Shown here one piece after another: positions 44,120 to 58,205 of a DNA stretch of 64,000 nucleotides (positions within the stretch are counted from its first letter, which is position 1; each line of letters starts with the position of its first letter). The position numbers were made by a program, and so were the translations under genes. Source of the DNA: Adiantum capillus-veneris (lineage: Eukaryota; Streptophyta; Polypodiopsida; Polypodiales; Pteridaceae); assembly GCA_014529385.2 (NCBI GenBank), contig CM043943.1, forward strand, positions 98,005,855 to 98,069,854. The letters are read 5' to 3'. The notes under the pieces are model-generated. The model saw only the letters and a program-made list of their open reading frames with translations, had not been told where the DNA came from and searched no databases.

Positions 44120-45228
44120 ATTATGAAAGATTACAACACGAGTTGCAACAAGGGATACAATAGAAATGTAGAACCACTCGCCTGCAAATGAAGAAGTAAG
44201 AAAGTACCACTCTAGGTTTTCTTCTTCAGCCATCCAAGCTTCAATGAGATCTCGATTTGTTTGATCAAAACAAAAGGGTAGACTATTTATGAGCCCTAAG
44301 AAGGGTTGAAATTATTCAAAGCTAAGGCGATATACATAAATATCTAAAACTTCATTTTCTGGATCTAGAAGAGAAACCACGTCCCAAGTAATGAATTGCA
44401 CTTGCTCTACAATTCCCAATGCACAAGCGGTTTGTATAAAAACTATATCTTCATGCTTGTTGAAGGCTGTGAGAAAGTAGCAATTGACTAGGAGCTCCTT
44501 TCCTTCGAGTTCCACATAGTCGGAATGAGGCAACCTTCTCACAATTTCATAAAGAACATCCTCCTCCAGTCCAATCAAGCTTGCAAGATTTAAAGACTCC
44601 ACTTGTGCTACAAAACTCCTGGACAAAAACTCCTTAGGATTATGGTTAAATCATTCATAAGCATCAAGAGATTTACAATGTCTCTATGAACAAAGTGTCA
44701 TAGAAAGTAGAGAAGGATGAGAATTTATACAAATTTGCAATCTTCTTGATGCTCTCTTTATTAAGACAAGCCCTAAATAGCTCCCTATCTCCTTTGTTGA
44801 AAGTGAAAGGAAGACTATTAATAAGACGCAAATGAGGGAAAAATTCACCAAATGTGAGTCTATGAAGCATAAACTCTGGCCGCAAGTTTCTTGAAGAGTC
44901 TTCCTCAATGGTGAAATGCACTCGTCAAACACCAAATTTCACTCTATTTACCAATCTTAGGGCACACACTACTTGGATGAATGTACGGTCTTCCTTAGTG
45001 CCCAACATCAAAAGGAAAATGGAATCCACACGCAGGACCTTTCGTCTTAGCTTCACCACCCTCTTGCTATGAGGGAGACGCTTTACTACCTGCTCTTGCA
45101 ACTCAATCGGTAATAGAGCTAGATCTCTAAGGATTGAATTTTCACTGCACACACACTCCTTGTTAGAACAAATGATTGTTTTTTTGTTTTTGTAACAAAC
45201 GTGGACAAACGAAAAGCCAACATACACA
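44120..45228 (-). other. Tat-1 leader module: two tandem about 540-bp related coding units
   Basis: Upstream of gag, in sense orientation, two units resemble each other at protein level. Unit 1 (about 45130-44690) has LPIELQEQVVKRLPHSKRVV, VVCALRLVNRVKF and RLINSLPFTFNKGDRELF. Unit 2 (about 44620-44180) has LEEDVLYEIVRRLPHSDYVE, TACALGIVEQVQF and GLINSLPFCFDQTNRDLIEA. Each opening resembles an F-box-like helix but I cannot confirm that. Stops and shifts break both. Tat-2 goes straight from primer site region to gag without it, so it is either captured host sequence or an ancestral extra ORF lost from Tat-2. Confidence 0.6.
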
Positions 45229-45774
45229 CTATTTTGTTTGGCTGCACTTCATTTTAAAATAAAATGAACACATGTACATCAAAAGAACTGTGGTAGTTGA
45301 TGAGAGGTAGAATGACAGGTTGTGGAGATGCAAGAATTTCCCTGTTCTTTCAACCCCAAACATAAACACCATATGCTGCTGAAAATGTATCTTTCTGCTA
45401 AGTGAAATATTTATCCTAATATGTGGTGTGAAGTAAAAAGGAAAAATTTTTGGGCCATTATCCATGCTCTATACATAACCTAATGCCTAAAATAGAACAA
45501 AGATATACACATCGAAACTAAGATCGTACCTAATGAGAGGCAAAATAAAAGGATTTACCGAAGCGTTTATTTCGGCTAACCTAAGAGAACCTAAAATTCT
45601 ACGAATTACTCTTTGAAATTGCAACTTAGTACTAACAATTATGTGTACCTTTTTCCTTGCAATCGGAATGAAAGGATCATACAAATTCTCGTGATTCATG
45701 CAGGCTACTTGATTATGATAAAGGTTGAGCCTTCACTAAACATACACAAGCCGTCCTCCGTGGGGGCACCAATT
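45229..45774 (-). other. Tat-1 5' leader and primer-binding site
   Basis: It matches 63250-63823 of Tat-2. Next to the right LTR the minus strand reads TTGGTGCCCCCACGGAGG (about 45755-45772), the expected place of a primer-binding site. It does not match initiator Met-tRNA and I could not assign the tRNA. Confidence 0.6.
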
Positions 45775-48398
45775 TGAGGTGGTCCGGGGCACGGGCAACA
45801 AGAAGAACGGCCTCTAAACACCCTTCGAGGCTCCCGTGCTGCTCAATTGGGGCTGGGGCATGCACAATCAGAGACAACAACAACCCACAACCAGAAACCA
45901 AACAAGAAAAAGGGCACCACCTAGTTGTAGATGCGAACTAGGACGCACGTGATATCTCCTTGTACTCAAACGCACAAAGAGAGGGGAATGCAAGATAGCC
46001 ACACACACCAAACACAAACATTCACCACGCCAGAGAGAGGTAAAGAGCACAAATCAACTTGAGCAACTCAGTCTTAGTCTGAAAGACTAGATGCACACAA
46101 AGCTCGATGAGAAATAGAGAGACAACACAAAACTTGACCTTGTTGCCAATACACAAATTGTCTTAGGGTCACGGGAGCCCTCTCACCGAGTACCCTCTTA
46201 CAATTGAAAGTTTTGGCAAACAATTCGACAAGCCTTCAAACCACCAAGCATGAAATGGCACAACAAACTTCAAGGACAATATACCTTCAACCACCTAATG
46301 ATCCAACTTATCAAATCAATTTGGAGAGAAGAGTCGTAGTTGCAGCATACAATTGCACCCAAAAATATGAATTTTATTTATGGACAAGAGTAGGCTACAA
46401 GTGTGATTGCAGAGTATAGTATCACTCCACTCCTCTAGATGGCATAACTAACTTCAAGCTTCTCCATGCACCTATGTATAATGATGGAATAGAGCACTCA
46501 CAATGCACACACTCTACACAACTAGGCTTGAAGAGTGGTGTGTTATGTGTTGATAATGGTGTGGTGTAGTGTGATCATATGATGATTTACAAGGGAGAGA
46601 AGGGCTCTATTTATAGGTTTTAGAAGCCCCGATTAGGATTAGGCCTAATCAAGTTTATTTGAAGGAATAAAAGATTATGCATATTTTTATTTTTATTTTT
46701 AATGAGGGTGGGTCTCTCTTGTCCTTTGAGTCACATGGATGTGGGCTCAAGGGAAGAGAATTATTGAGGATGAAAGGAGAGAGGATTGAGTGAATAATTT
46801 GGGAGTGCCTACTCTAGTAGAGGGTGCATTTTACAATAAGGTTAGTGGTTAGTAGTTAGTAATTATCACTAAAAAATATTTACAAAATCATTCACCAAAT
46901 GGTGAGATATATGATGAGAAAAGTTAGAGAAGGGATGAGCTTGTAAAGAGAGGTTGAAGCTTGGAGAAGTTGACATTCACCTCTTTACAGCACCGGTAGA
47001 AGAAGCAGTCGGCATGGCGAAGCAGCGCGTGTCGATGAAGCTATGTTATTTCAAACCTTGGAAAATTCATGATAAAAACCTTCATTTGCAGAGGTTATCT
47101 TTGGATTTTTGCTGATTTTTTTGAAGTTCTTTACAAAGTTGAAGAGAGTATGGTAATATGGACATATATGTAGAGAGAAAGGGGGACACATAGGGTGTAG
47201 AAATGGAGGATGAAGGCTATGGAGGTGTGAGAGACGTGGCAATGGTGAAAAGGGTGAATTAAGACATGGGAGTTGCAGGTTTGGGAGTGGGAAGGAGAGG
47301 GAGGAGTGTGTATGAAAGAGGAAAATGATAAAGTGGAAGAGGGAGTGTGGCTGCATAGCATGGGCAAACTGGGGTCCAAAACTGGGGTCCACCAATAAAA
47401 TCATATCTCACAGCTCGTAGCTCAAAAAAATATGAAAAAATATGAGGTGAAAGTTCAGCTCACGAGCTACAACTTTTGTTTGTATTACCTTTTCAAATTC
47501 GGGGAGAATATGATTTTTAAAAATTCAGCAAAACCGACTATTTTTTCCACTGCACAAGGTCCTTGTGAGGTCCTTCTTTGGATGATTCTTTTGAATACCT
47601 CCAAGAGTGAGCTCCCCATGGTGCATGCATGCATTCCACATACCCTTGACCTTATTTGGTAGGTCTAAATCAAATAAGTGAGGGTATGTTGAGATCATGA
47701 TATAAGTGAATAGTACAACTAAGAAAATCAAATATTGAGGGGTCTAAAAAAATATGTACATGTCAAATATAAATAATATAGGTGGAAAAAATATAAAGGG
47801 GTCAAAATAAATCTCTCTCATTATAAGTCTACCATAAAAAGATGAATATTTTTTGTGTTCTAATTTATGAGAGTAAAAGAGAATAGATGTAGGAAGGAAA
47901 AATCACAATAGTGATAAAATATACACATAAATAAAACTAGTTTTTTTGGATTTTTGTTGGGATGGAGTTACACCAAAAATAAGAGAAGCTTGCATGAAAT
48001 TATTTTTATATGGAATAAAGAGTATGCAAAATGGTAAGAAAAAATATGGTAATGGTGAGTCAATGTACATAGCATAAATAACACACACCTAAGTATAAAT
48101 ATTTAAATAAATACCAAAATAATTATGAAAAATCATTTTATTTAGGCTCTATATACAATAAAATATTTACACACAAATGGGCCATATTATACTTATATTT
48201 TTTATTTTTTTCATTTTTTTGGCTCAACTAGCCCAGTGACTAGCTAATTGAGGGTTTTTAAAAAGATATGGGAAAAGTCCCCTAACTCACACACGCCTAT
48301 GTACAGTGAAATGGTAGGCATAGCCACAGTGTTTGAGTGATTTGATAGGGTGAGGTAGCTTACTATGGCAATTATGGAAAGCCGAAAAACGGCTATCA
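45775..48398 (-). repeat. Tat-1 5' LTR (right)
   Basis: 2,624 bp, TG to CA, with the same TATA box at 46607-46615. A small duplication of GGGGTCCAAAACT near 47370 is absent from the left LTR. Divergence between the two LTRs is low by eye. Confidence 0.95.
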
Positions 48399-49098
48399 AT
48401 AGCACTATGCACCACTATTTGTCAGATTCAGGTCGAATTCGTATGGATTCCGGATTTCCATGGAGAGGGTTTGCATAGAAGAGCCATACATTTGTGGCAT
48501 GTTTTATTGAGTTTTTGTGTTTCCTAGGGGGTTATGCCTTGAGTTTGGATGTGGGACGGCTCCTGTGTTGACAGGTTGTTTGGTCTCTGGTCATGCATGT
48601 GCATCTCTAGATTTTGATGAGGCACTTGTTTCCACTTGCTTGCAACCCTTGCTTTGACCAAGGAAGTGAGGGAGAGAGGACACAACCACATCCATAGATG
48701 TGGTGGATGACGGAGACCGACCCATGGGTGGGAACCCTTTTGATGATTTGTGAGATTACCATTCTCGACTTACCACAAGGCATTCATAGTGTTTTTCTTT
48801 TGTTTTGGTTATGTTAGCAGACATTTATGGTTGATTATCTTTTTGATGTCTCCCAAATCATTTTATGATTCAAACATTGATATTACCACTTGTAGGTTTT
48901 TTGCATATAAATTTATGGGCCATGGTTGTTTGGTTGAACTGAAATTTTGTGTTTATTTTGTTTCTTTGAAGTGCATTACCTAAATATGTTGAGGCAGAGG
49001 CGAGACACATGACATTGGACCCAGGTTACAATGGTCGTCCAAAGGAAAGGCCTCAAAGACAGCATCTCTTCATAGATGATGAGTGTGCTTCAAGTTAA
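48399..49098 (+). pseudogene. Gene U, 3' part after Tat-1
   Basis: Directly after the right ATAG the frame from the left side resumes (TMHHYLSDSGRIRMDSGFPW). The last exon is likely about 48971-49098, after a TTTGAAG acceptor. It reads PKYVEAEARHMTLDPGYNG and RPKERPQRQHLFIDDECASS to TAA at 49096. Between them the sequence has stops in all frames and may be intron. Confidence 0.45.
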
Positions 49099-49273
49099 TA
49101 ATTTGCATGTAACCAATGGTATAACGTGGTATAGACCATGGATCCAGAGTGGGGTTTAGTAATGTTTTTTAGCATCTCTTTCTCCTAGTAAGTCCCACAT
49201 ATATTATTGAGCACCTACTCACGTCTATCTCTCATGTGTAACAGGATGTCTCCACAATAGAGTGACTTTGATT

Positions 49274-49299
49274 TTTGAGTATGTGTGTGTGTGTGTGTT

Positions 49300-49341
<42 letters not shown>

Positions 49342-49366
49342 CGAGAGAGAGAGGGGGGGGGGGGGG
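49274..49366. repeat. (GT)n, (GA)n and poly-G tract
   Basis: Short GT repeat, then about 50 bp of GA-rich repeat, ending in a run of about 14 G. No gene is visible in 49099-50122 apart from weak unassigned ORFs; a minus-strand TATAAATAG lies near 50066. Confidence 0.85.
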
Positions 49367-50122
49367 AAGCCTCATTGGGTTGGCACACAACCATCTAGTG
49401 TAACTACTTTTCAGTTATTGAGAAAAAAGAGTGTAAATTTAATTTCATCAATTTTTTAAACCAGCTTTCTTCTTGAAATCTAGTTTGTCTTTTGACTTTT
49501 AAGCTAGTGATAATATCTTAAATATTATTTTTTCAATAAGCTCTAGTTATAGCATTGGTCCAGTATTACGATCCTAGGAGCCTTAGAGACGCGTCATAGG
49601 GAATGTATGTGATGTTTGATTGTTGCAGCTCCATGAAAAATCAAGAAGAGGAGTAAGTGGTGTGGCTACATTTGTGCTAGTAGAGTGACCTATTGTCAAC
49701 TCATATGGTAGAGTTTGAACAAAAGAAATTAAATCACGCACTTGATGTGTTGCAAACATAGGTGTCTCACCTAAGCATGGATATAGAGTAATGTTCAATT
49801 GCATTCTTTTTGGTGGGTCTTGCTCGGTTTTACCATTGCTCGGTAAATTTCTCTTAGTGTATCATAAGATTCAGTAGAGTTGCCGAGGGCTAGCTCCTTT
49901 CAGACTTCTTATGGCTTAATAATGGTAAAGCCATAGGCAAGTCTAAAAAGAATCCATTATTAAGTCCAAAGCTCCCGAGGTGTGCACCATATCCCACATA
50001 GTGGGCTCAATAAAACTGATAATAGATCCCAGTTCCACTTACCCTAATATAATTAACAACATCCACTATTTATAGGCTACTTAAGGACCTCTCTTCTTAA
50101 GCAAGAAAAGATAAACCAAATT

Positions 50123-50134
50123 CTCTGATACCAA
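50123..50134 (-). other. tRNA-iMet primer-binding site next to R1 copy 2
   Basis: The minus strand reads TTGGTATCAGAG immediately before the TG that starts R1 copy 2. This is what a Copia-type element would show next to its 5' LTR, with the internal region to the left. Confidence 0.55.
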
Positions 50135-51689
50135 TGTAATGGAATTGGCCTATTTAACTTGAGAGTAGCGGAAATTAATGAGATTATTTTTTAGAAATGA
50201 CTTTGTAAGCATAGCGGGTGAACATAATTGAAGATAGCAACATAAACATAGCAATTAGTTAACTTGGCATGAACAATACTTTTGCAAGAGAGAGAATTTA
50301 GAGAACATGACAACAGTTGAGGACCGGATTTATGTGAAGCCAGTCCCCCCTCCAATAGGCATTTGTATTATGATTTCTCCCATTAAGAGAAACTTGTTAC
50401 AATACAATCTTTGTGTTCCTTGTAACCTAGGTGATGCAATGAAGATGGAAAGCTTCATGCATCACAAGCATAACATAAACTTGAAGAAAGCTTTAACTAT
50501 CCCAAGCCTCAGTCCCAAGACCTCAAACACCTTTGAAGGTGGAGAGAGCTAGCAGGGAATGAGGGTAGGGAAGAGGAAGAAGAAACATTTCATAGGAGAA
50601 AGAATTAGTTCCTCACTTATCATCACTCTTCTTGCTAGCATACATAATAGCATAGTAATGAAGAAGAAGGAGACGGCAAGCTTAAGCATTGAAGCATGGC
50701 TCTTGTTTGGATTTTCACTCCATAAGCAAGAGTGTTGGTGTAGGCTCTCAATCTCTACTTGCTTAGAGAAGGAGAGGGAGCTCTTGCACTTTGCATAGCA
50801 TGCAAAGAGAGTGTTTGTGAGTGTGTGTGGGTGAGTATACCCCCTAAGCAACCCCCTAGCTTGCCATGGTCGACCCCCCCCCCCGTAGCTCATGCTTGAA
50901 GCTCATTGGACCTCCAGGCCTAGCCAATCACAAGCAGGAGGCATTACAAGCAGCAAGGGTAGCCTTGGGACAAGTGTCCCCCTTTCCCCTTTGAGAGAGA
51001 GGACTTGATACATGTAAAATCAATTAACTAAATCTCCTAAATTATCATTGGAACCCTTGGGTGGCCAATCAATAGGCTTCATGCACACCATGAGGGCAAC
51101 ATGAGGAGGAACTTGACAAGGGTCCCTTTTTCTTTCTTTGTACCATGCATGACTTCTGTGAGTGTGTGGGTGTTCTCTCTCATCCCCCCTCTTGTAGGGC
51201 TTGACCCTTCCTTGTAGGGATTGAATCTTGACCTTTTGACACCTCAAGCCCCTCATGCATAGGCCCAGTTCCCACCAGAAGCTTGGCCCTTAAGCACTTT
51301 AAGATTGGGATGGGTTCTCACCTCAAGTGCAACCCTAGCATCTCAAGCATGTCAAGCACCTCAAGGATATCAATCATCAAGCACCTAAATCATCTCAAGC
51401 ACCTCAAGCACCTTAGTCATCAAGCATGACAAGCAGGACAAGCACCTCGAGTTGGGTCGGGTTCCCGCCTCAAGCTCAACCCTAGCTTATACCTAAGGTC
51501 AAAGGACTTTTACACACGTTATTGGAGGTCTTCAATGAAGCTAACCCTAAGGTCTTATGCTCCATTGGTTAGCCTTGCTCTTTGATAGATCATCTCTCAT
51601 TTGGGCCCCTTTACCATTGGCCCCATGTTGAGATAGATCGATAAGCACATGTCTATATCTTAACCCTTGTTCCCGGTTATTCTCCCACA
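50135..51689 (-). repeat. Repeat R1 copy 2, uninterrupted, probable long terminal repeat
   Basis: It starts TGTAATGG and ends TCTCCCACA, about 1.56 kb, with TG/CA ends and an adjacent primer site. It matches R1 copy 1 from 10664 to 10905 and 21898 to 22999 and shows the uninterrupted target GATTTCTCCC at the Copia-A site. It contains TCAAGCACCTCAA-type words at 51340-51440. No gag or pol for this family is in the window, so the LTR reading rests on the ends and primer site only. Confidence 0.6.
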
Positions 51690-52285
51690 TTAAGTGGTCA
51701 GTTTAATATGAGGAAATCATTTGGGTTGGTTAGATATTAGATATTAGTTTTTATGACATTGAAAGTGATTCATTGTGCTTCCAAGTGCTTTGAATAGTGC
51801 TTGAAAGTGATAATGTTTGATAAACCTTCAAGCTTCATGGTTGGTGTGCAATTTTTAATTTACTTTTGTTTTTCATTTTGTATAGACAATAGTTTAGGAT
51901 ATGGAGAGGATGCTACGTGAGGTTAGAAGGCCGGCCTTCTTCATAAAGGAGTCCTGCAAATTCCTAAAGAGAGAATGCATGGCCCTTCTAGTGCCTACTC
52001 CACCTTCCAAGTCTGCCTCGTGTTGAAGCTGTTATAATTGGTGGAAATTGTGTGGCTCGTGGGGCAAGTGCTTTAGAGAAAACATGCGACCGGGGTTTTT
52101 TATCTGCCATGTGTCCACAAGTACCATCCCTTCTGCTTTCCAGTTGTTTGCGTGACTGAGCCCAAGTGCGTTGTACTAGACTGTGAATGAAGATACCTAT
52201 TATAGCAAGATGTTGGGCCCTTGGGAATTTGTATGAGGAGCCTGTAGGTAAGCTGGCAATTTCATAGAACAGGACTCATGCTACT
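51690..52285. other. Spacer with a short AAGTGCTT-like patch
   Basis: The patch at about 51763-51815 resembles the array at 10.1-10.66 kb. A 41-codon ORF at 51901-52026 (MERMLREVRRPAFFIKE) might be an exon of the next gene but shows no family motif. Confidence 0.4.
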
Positions 52286-52299
52286 TTGTTATGGATAAT

Positions 52300-53737
52300 A
52301 AATGTGTGCTATGTTTTTGGTGAGCTAGTGGATGACAAGGGATGTGACGCAGGCACTTCCACATCATTCACGAACGATATGGACGAGCTCTTCGACCTGG
52401 ACACCATGGTGAGGAAGTACAAGAACTTTGACGGAGAGATGCTCAAGGAGACACCTTGTTCTGCAAGCAATGAAGGTAATGTTGGTTTTGTCTGCTTGTT
52501 ATCCTCTTATCTCTTGCTCATGGTCAGAGTGTTCATTACCTTACTATTCCAAGCTTACATTACCTTACCTCTTATCCTCCTAACTTGCCTTACTATGGCA
52601 AACCCAGGTAACTGATATTGGTAAGGACGACCAAGATGCTGAGTTGTTGGATCCAAAAAATGGATGCAACCCTACAATTTGTTGCAGGGGAGTTGCAAAA
52701 GAAAACAAAAAATCAGGTGGAGGATGGGCTAGCCCACGACCCCAAAGAAAGTATTACCATACTTCCCCCCAAAACCAGATCATGCAAGATGCTTTAGCTT
52801 CTTGCACTTTTTTTTTTCATGCTATCGTACTCTCTCTCAACATTATAATATATCAGTGTTTTCTCTCAGATTTTGTTCGTGTGTTCTGTAGTTAAAATTC
52901 ATGTTGCTTGGCTCAAAATGCCCACCACTGACTGATGAGATACACCACATTGATCACAAAGCTCCTCTTCGCATCATCAGACACTTCAATGTCAATAGGG
53001 ATTTGGCATTCATTGATGACTTCCACAATGTACTTATGTACGTGCACGATAAGTGTGCAACAACGCTTCCCTTGGATGTATCAATGTTGCACTTTGCCAA
53101 AATAACAGGGGTTAAGAACATTACCTACTATTTACGGCACGACGTGGAGATATTCTTACTTGCACTGAGTCAGGTAGCAGAGGTGTTTCTGTGGACCTCT
53201 CGCACTCAGCAAAATTTGGAACATGCTATGAGCAAGTGCCTGACTCATGCCAAGTGTTGCTTGAGCGGCTAGCTCTACCAAAACAACTGTCATATTAGCA
53301 GTTGGTTTTTTGAGAACCCTCCAAAGCCAATGTTCTTCAAAAAGCTAAAAACTTTTTGGTATCTTTTTCCTAAGATCAATAAGTCAAACACATTAGTACT
53401 AGATGAATCCTTGTATAAGATGTACTTCAATGAGCCTTCTTGCTATGTGATTCTTTCTAGATTGGAGTAGCAAAATGAGAGGCAGTGGGAACATGTCTTG
53501 AAATAGGATATAGCCGAATTTGTGTTACAATGGGCTGAGAGTACTGACAGATCAAAAACCGTTGGTGAGTGTCCATTTAATGCCAAGAAGGAGGCTCTTT
53601 CACAACGGAATTGGGATACTGTGAATTATAAGGTATGGTCCAAACATGAAATTACCTCTTTGTCCCTCACAAAAGTGCCCTCTGACCATACTCCAAAAGC
53701 CCCATACAAGCGTCTAAAGATGGGAAAATTTCCGTAG
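52300..53737 (+). pseudogene. FCP1/NLI-like HAD gene relic
   Basis: A probable upstream exon near 52310-52482 encodes NDMDELFDLDTMVRKYKNFD before a GTAATG donor. The main frame, 52901-53737, carries AEVFLWTSRTQQNLEHAM (like the WTSR motif of FCP1-type phosphatases), then FFKKLKTFWYLF and NTLVLDESLYKMYFNEPSCY (like the LVDDSPYK and NPP region). TAG codons at 53270, 53468 and 53504 interrupt one and the same frame. The domain is the same as in the gene at 1-544, but the two have diverged. Nuclear decay is the simplest reading. Confidence 0.6.
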
Positions 53738-55622
<1,885 letters not shown>

Positions 55623-55835
55623 GCCACCAATATGCATTTTTAGCATTTTCAGGAGAGTCAGTAACATCTCTCTCTCTCTCTCGCTCTCTCGCCCCATGAA
55701 GTCCCATCTCCCTACGTCTTCAGAGAAAACTTTCATCTCTCTCTCATGGATTCAAGCTCCCTCGACCCTGGCGTCGTGGTGCTTGCACACCCTCGTCATT
55801 GCCTCCCAGTACTTCTCCAAAGACATAATTGCCAC

Positions 55836-58177
55836 TGAGGCGGTCTGGGGCGGGCAACAAGAAGAGCGGACTCTAAACACCCTTCGAGGCTCCCGTGCTG
55901 CTCAATTGGGGCTGGGGCAATCAAAATCAGAGACAACAACAACCCATAGCCAGAAACCAAACAAGAAAAGGGGCACCACCTAGTTGTAGATGCGAACTAG
56001 GACACACGTGATATCTCCTTGTACTCAAATGCATAAAGAGAGGGCAATGCAAGATAGCCACAGACACCAAACACAAACATTCACCACGCCAGAGAGAGGT
56101 AAAGAGCACAAATCAACTTGAGCAAATCAGTCTTAGCCTTAAAGACTATAAGCACACAAAGCTTGATGAGAAATAGATAGACAACACAAAACTTGACCTT
56201 GTTGCCAATACACAAATTGTCTTAGGGTCACGGGAGCCCTCTCACCGAGCACCCTCTTACAATTTACCTTTTAGGCAAACAATTCAACAAGCCCTCAAAC
56301 CACCAAGCATGAAATGGCACAACAAACTTCAAGGACAATATACCTTCAACCACCTGATGAGCCAACTTATCAAGTCAATTTGGAGAGAAGAGTCGTAGTT
56401 GCAGCATACAATTGCACCCAAAACTATGAATCTTATTTATGGACAAGAGTAGGCTACAAGTGTGATTGCAGAGTATAGTATCACTCCACTCCTCTAGATG
56501 GCATAACTAACTTCAAGCTTTTCCATGCACCTATGTGTAGTGATGGAATAGAGCACTCACAATGCACACACTCTACACAACTAGGCTTGAAGGGTGGTGT
56601 GTTATGTGTTGAAAATGGTGTGGTGTAGTGTGATCATGTGATGATTTACAAGGGAGAGAAGGGCTCTATTTATAGGTTTTAGAAGCCCCGATTAGGATTA
56701 GGCCTAATCAAGTTTATTGGAAGGAATAAAAGATTATGCATTTTTTATTTTTATTTTAATGAGGGTGGGTCTCTCTTGTCCTTTGAGTCACATGGATGTG
56801 GGCTCACGGGAAGAGAATTATTGAGGATGAAGGAGAGAGGATTGAGTGAAAAATTTGGGAGTGCCTACTCTAGTAGAGGGTGCATTTTACAATAAGGTTA
56901 GTGGTTAGTAGTTAGTAATTATCACTAAAAAATATTTACAAAATCATTCACCAAATGGTGAGATATATGATGAGAAAAGTTAGAGAAGGGATGAGCTTGT
57001 AAAGAGAGGTTGAAGCTTTGGAGAAGTTGACATTCACCTCTTTACAACACCGGTAGAAGAAGCGGTCAGCATGGCGAAGTAGCGCGTGCCGATGAAGCTA
57101 CAGAGGGAGGAGTGTGTTTGAAAGAGGAAAATGATAAAGTGGAAGAGGGAGTGTGGCTACATAGCATGGGCAAACTGGGGTCCACCAATAAAATCATAGC
57201 TCACAGCTCGTAGCTCAAAAAAATATGAAAAAATTTGAGGTGAAAGTTCAGCTCACGAGCTACAACTTTAGTTTGTGTCACCTTTTCAAATTCGGGGAGG
57301 ATGTGATCTTTAAAAATTCAGCAAAACCGATTGTTTTTTCCACTGCACAAGGTCCTTGTGAGGTCCTTCTTTGGATGATTCTTTTGAATACCTCCAAGAG
57401 TGAGCTCCCCATGGTGCATGCATGCATTCCACATACCCTTGAACTTATTTGGTAGGTCTATAATTGAAGATATTGTTGAGATCATGATATAAATGAATAG
57501 TACAACTAAGAAAATCAAATATTGAGGGGTCTAAAAAACATGTACAAGTCAAATATAAATAATATAGGTGGAAAAAATATAAAGGGGTCAAAATAAATCT
57601 CTCTCATTATAAGTCTACCATAAAAAGATGAATATTTTTTGTGGTCTAATTTATGAGAGTAATAAAGAATAGATGTAGGAAGGAAAAAATCACAATAGTG
57701 AAAAAATATACACATAAATAAAACTAGTTTTTTTTTTATTTTTGTTGGGATGGAGTTACACCAAAAATAAGAGAAGCTTGCATGAAATTATTTTTATATG
57801 GAATAAAGGGTATGCAAAATGGTAAGAAAAAATATGGTAATGGTGAGTCAATGTACATAGCATAAATAAAACACCATAGGTAGAAATATTTAAATAAATA
57901 CCAAAATAATTATGAAAAATCCTTTTATTTAGGCCCTATATACAATGAAATATTTACACACAAATGGGACATGATATACTTATATTTTTTATTTCTTTGG
58001 CTCAACTAGCCCAGTGACTAGCTAATTAAGGGTTTTTAAGAAAATATGGAGAAAGTTCCCTAACTCACACACGCCTATGTACAATGAAATGGTAGGGATA
58101 GCCACAGTGTTTGGATGATTTTGGTAGGGTGGGTTAACTCACTATGGCAATTACGGAGAGCCGAAAAACAACTAACA
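55836..58177 (-). repeat. Tat-2 3' LTR (left), with internal deletion
   Basis: 2,342 bp. Compared with Tat-1 about 250 bp are missing near 57101 (Tat-1 positions about 37485-37738). The minus-strand TATA box lies near 56669. The polypurine tract follows at 58178-58191. Confidence 0.9.
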
Positions 58178-58205
58178 TTAGCCCTCCTCCAGGATGATGG
58201 TATAT

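Larger units (their letters stand above)
36217..48398 (-). mobile_element. Tat-1, Ty3/gypsy retrotransposon (Tat type, dual RNase H), 12.2 kb
   Basis: LTRs of about 2.6 kb (36217-38815 and 45775-48398) start TGAG and end ATCA. They enclose a minus-strand gag-protease-RT-RNase H-second RNase H-integrase polyprotein; integrase after RNase H marks Ty3/gypsy, and the additional RNase H marks the Tat lineage. A 4-bp ATAG lies on both sides (36213-36216 and 48399-48402). Removing the element and one ATAG restores an open frame in gene U. Stops and small deletions break the polyprotein. The region between primer site and gag carries about 1.1 kb absent from Tat-2. Confidence 0.95.
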
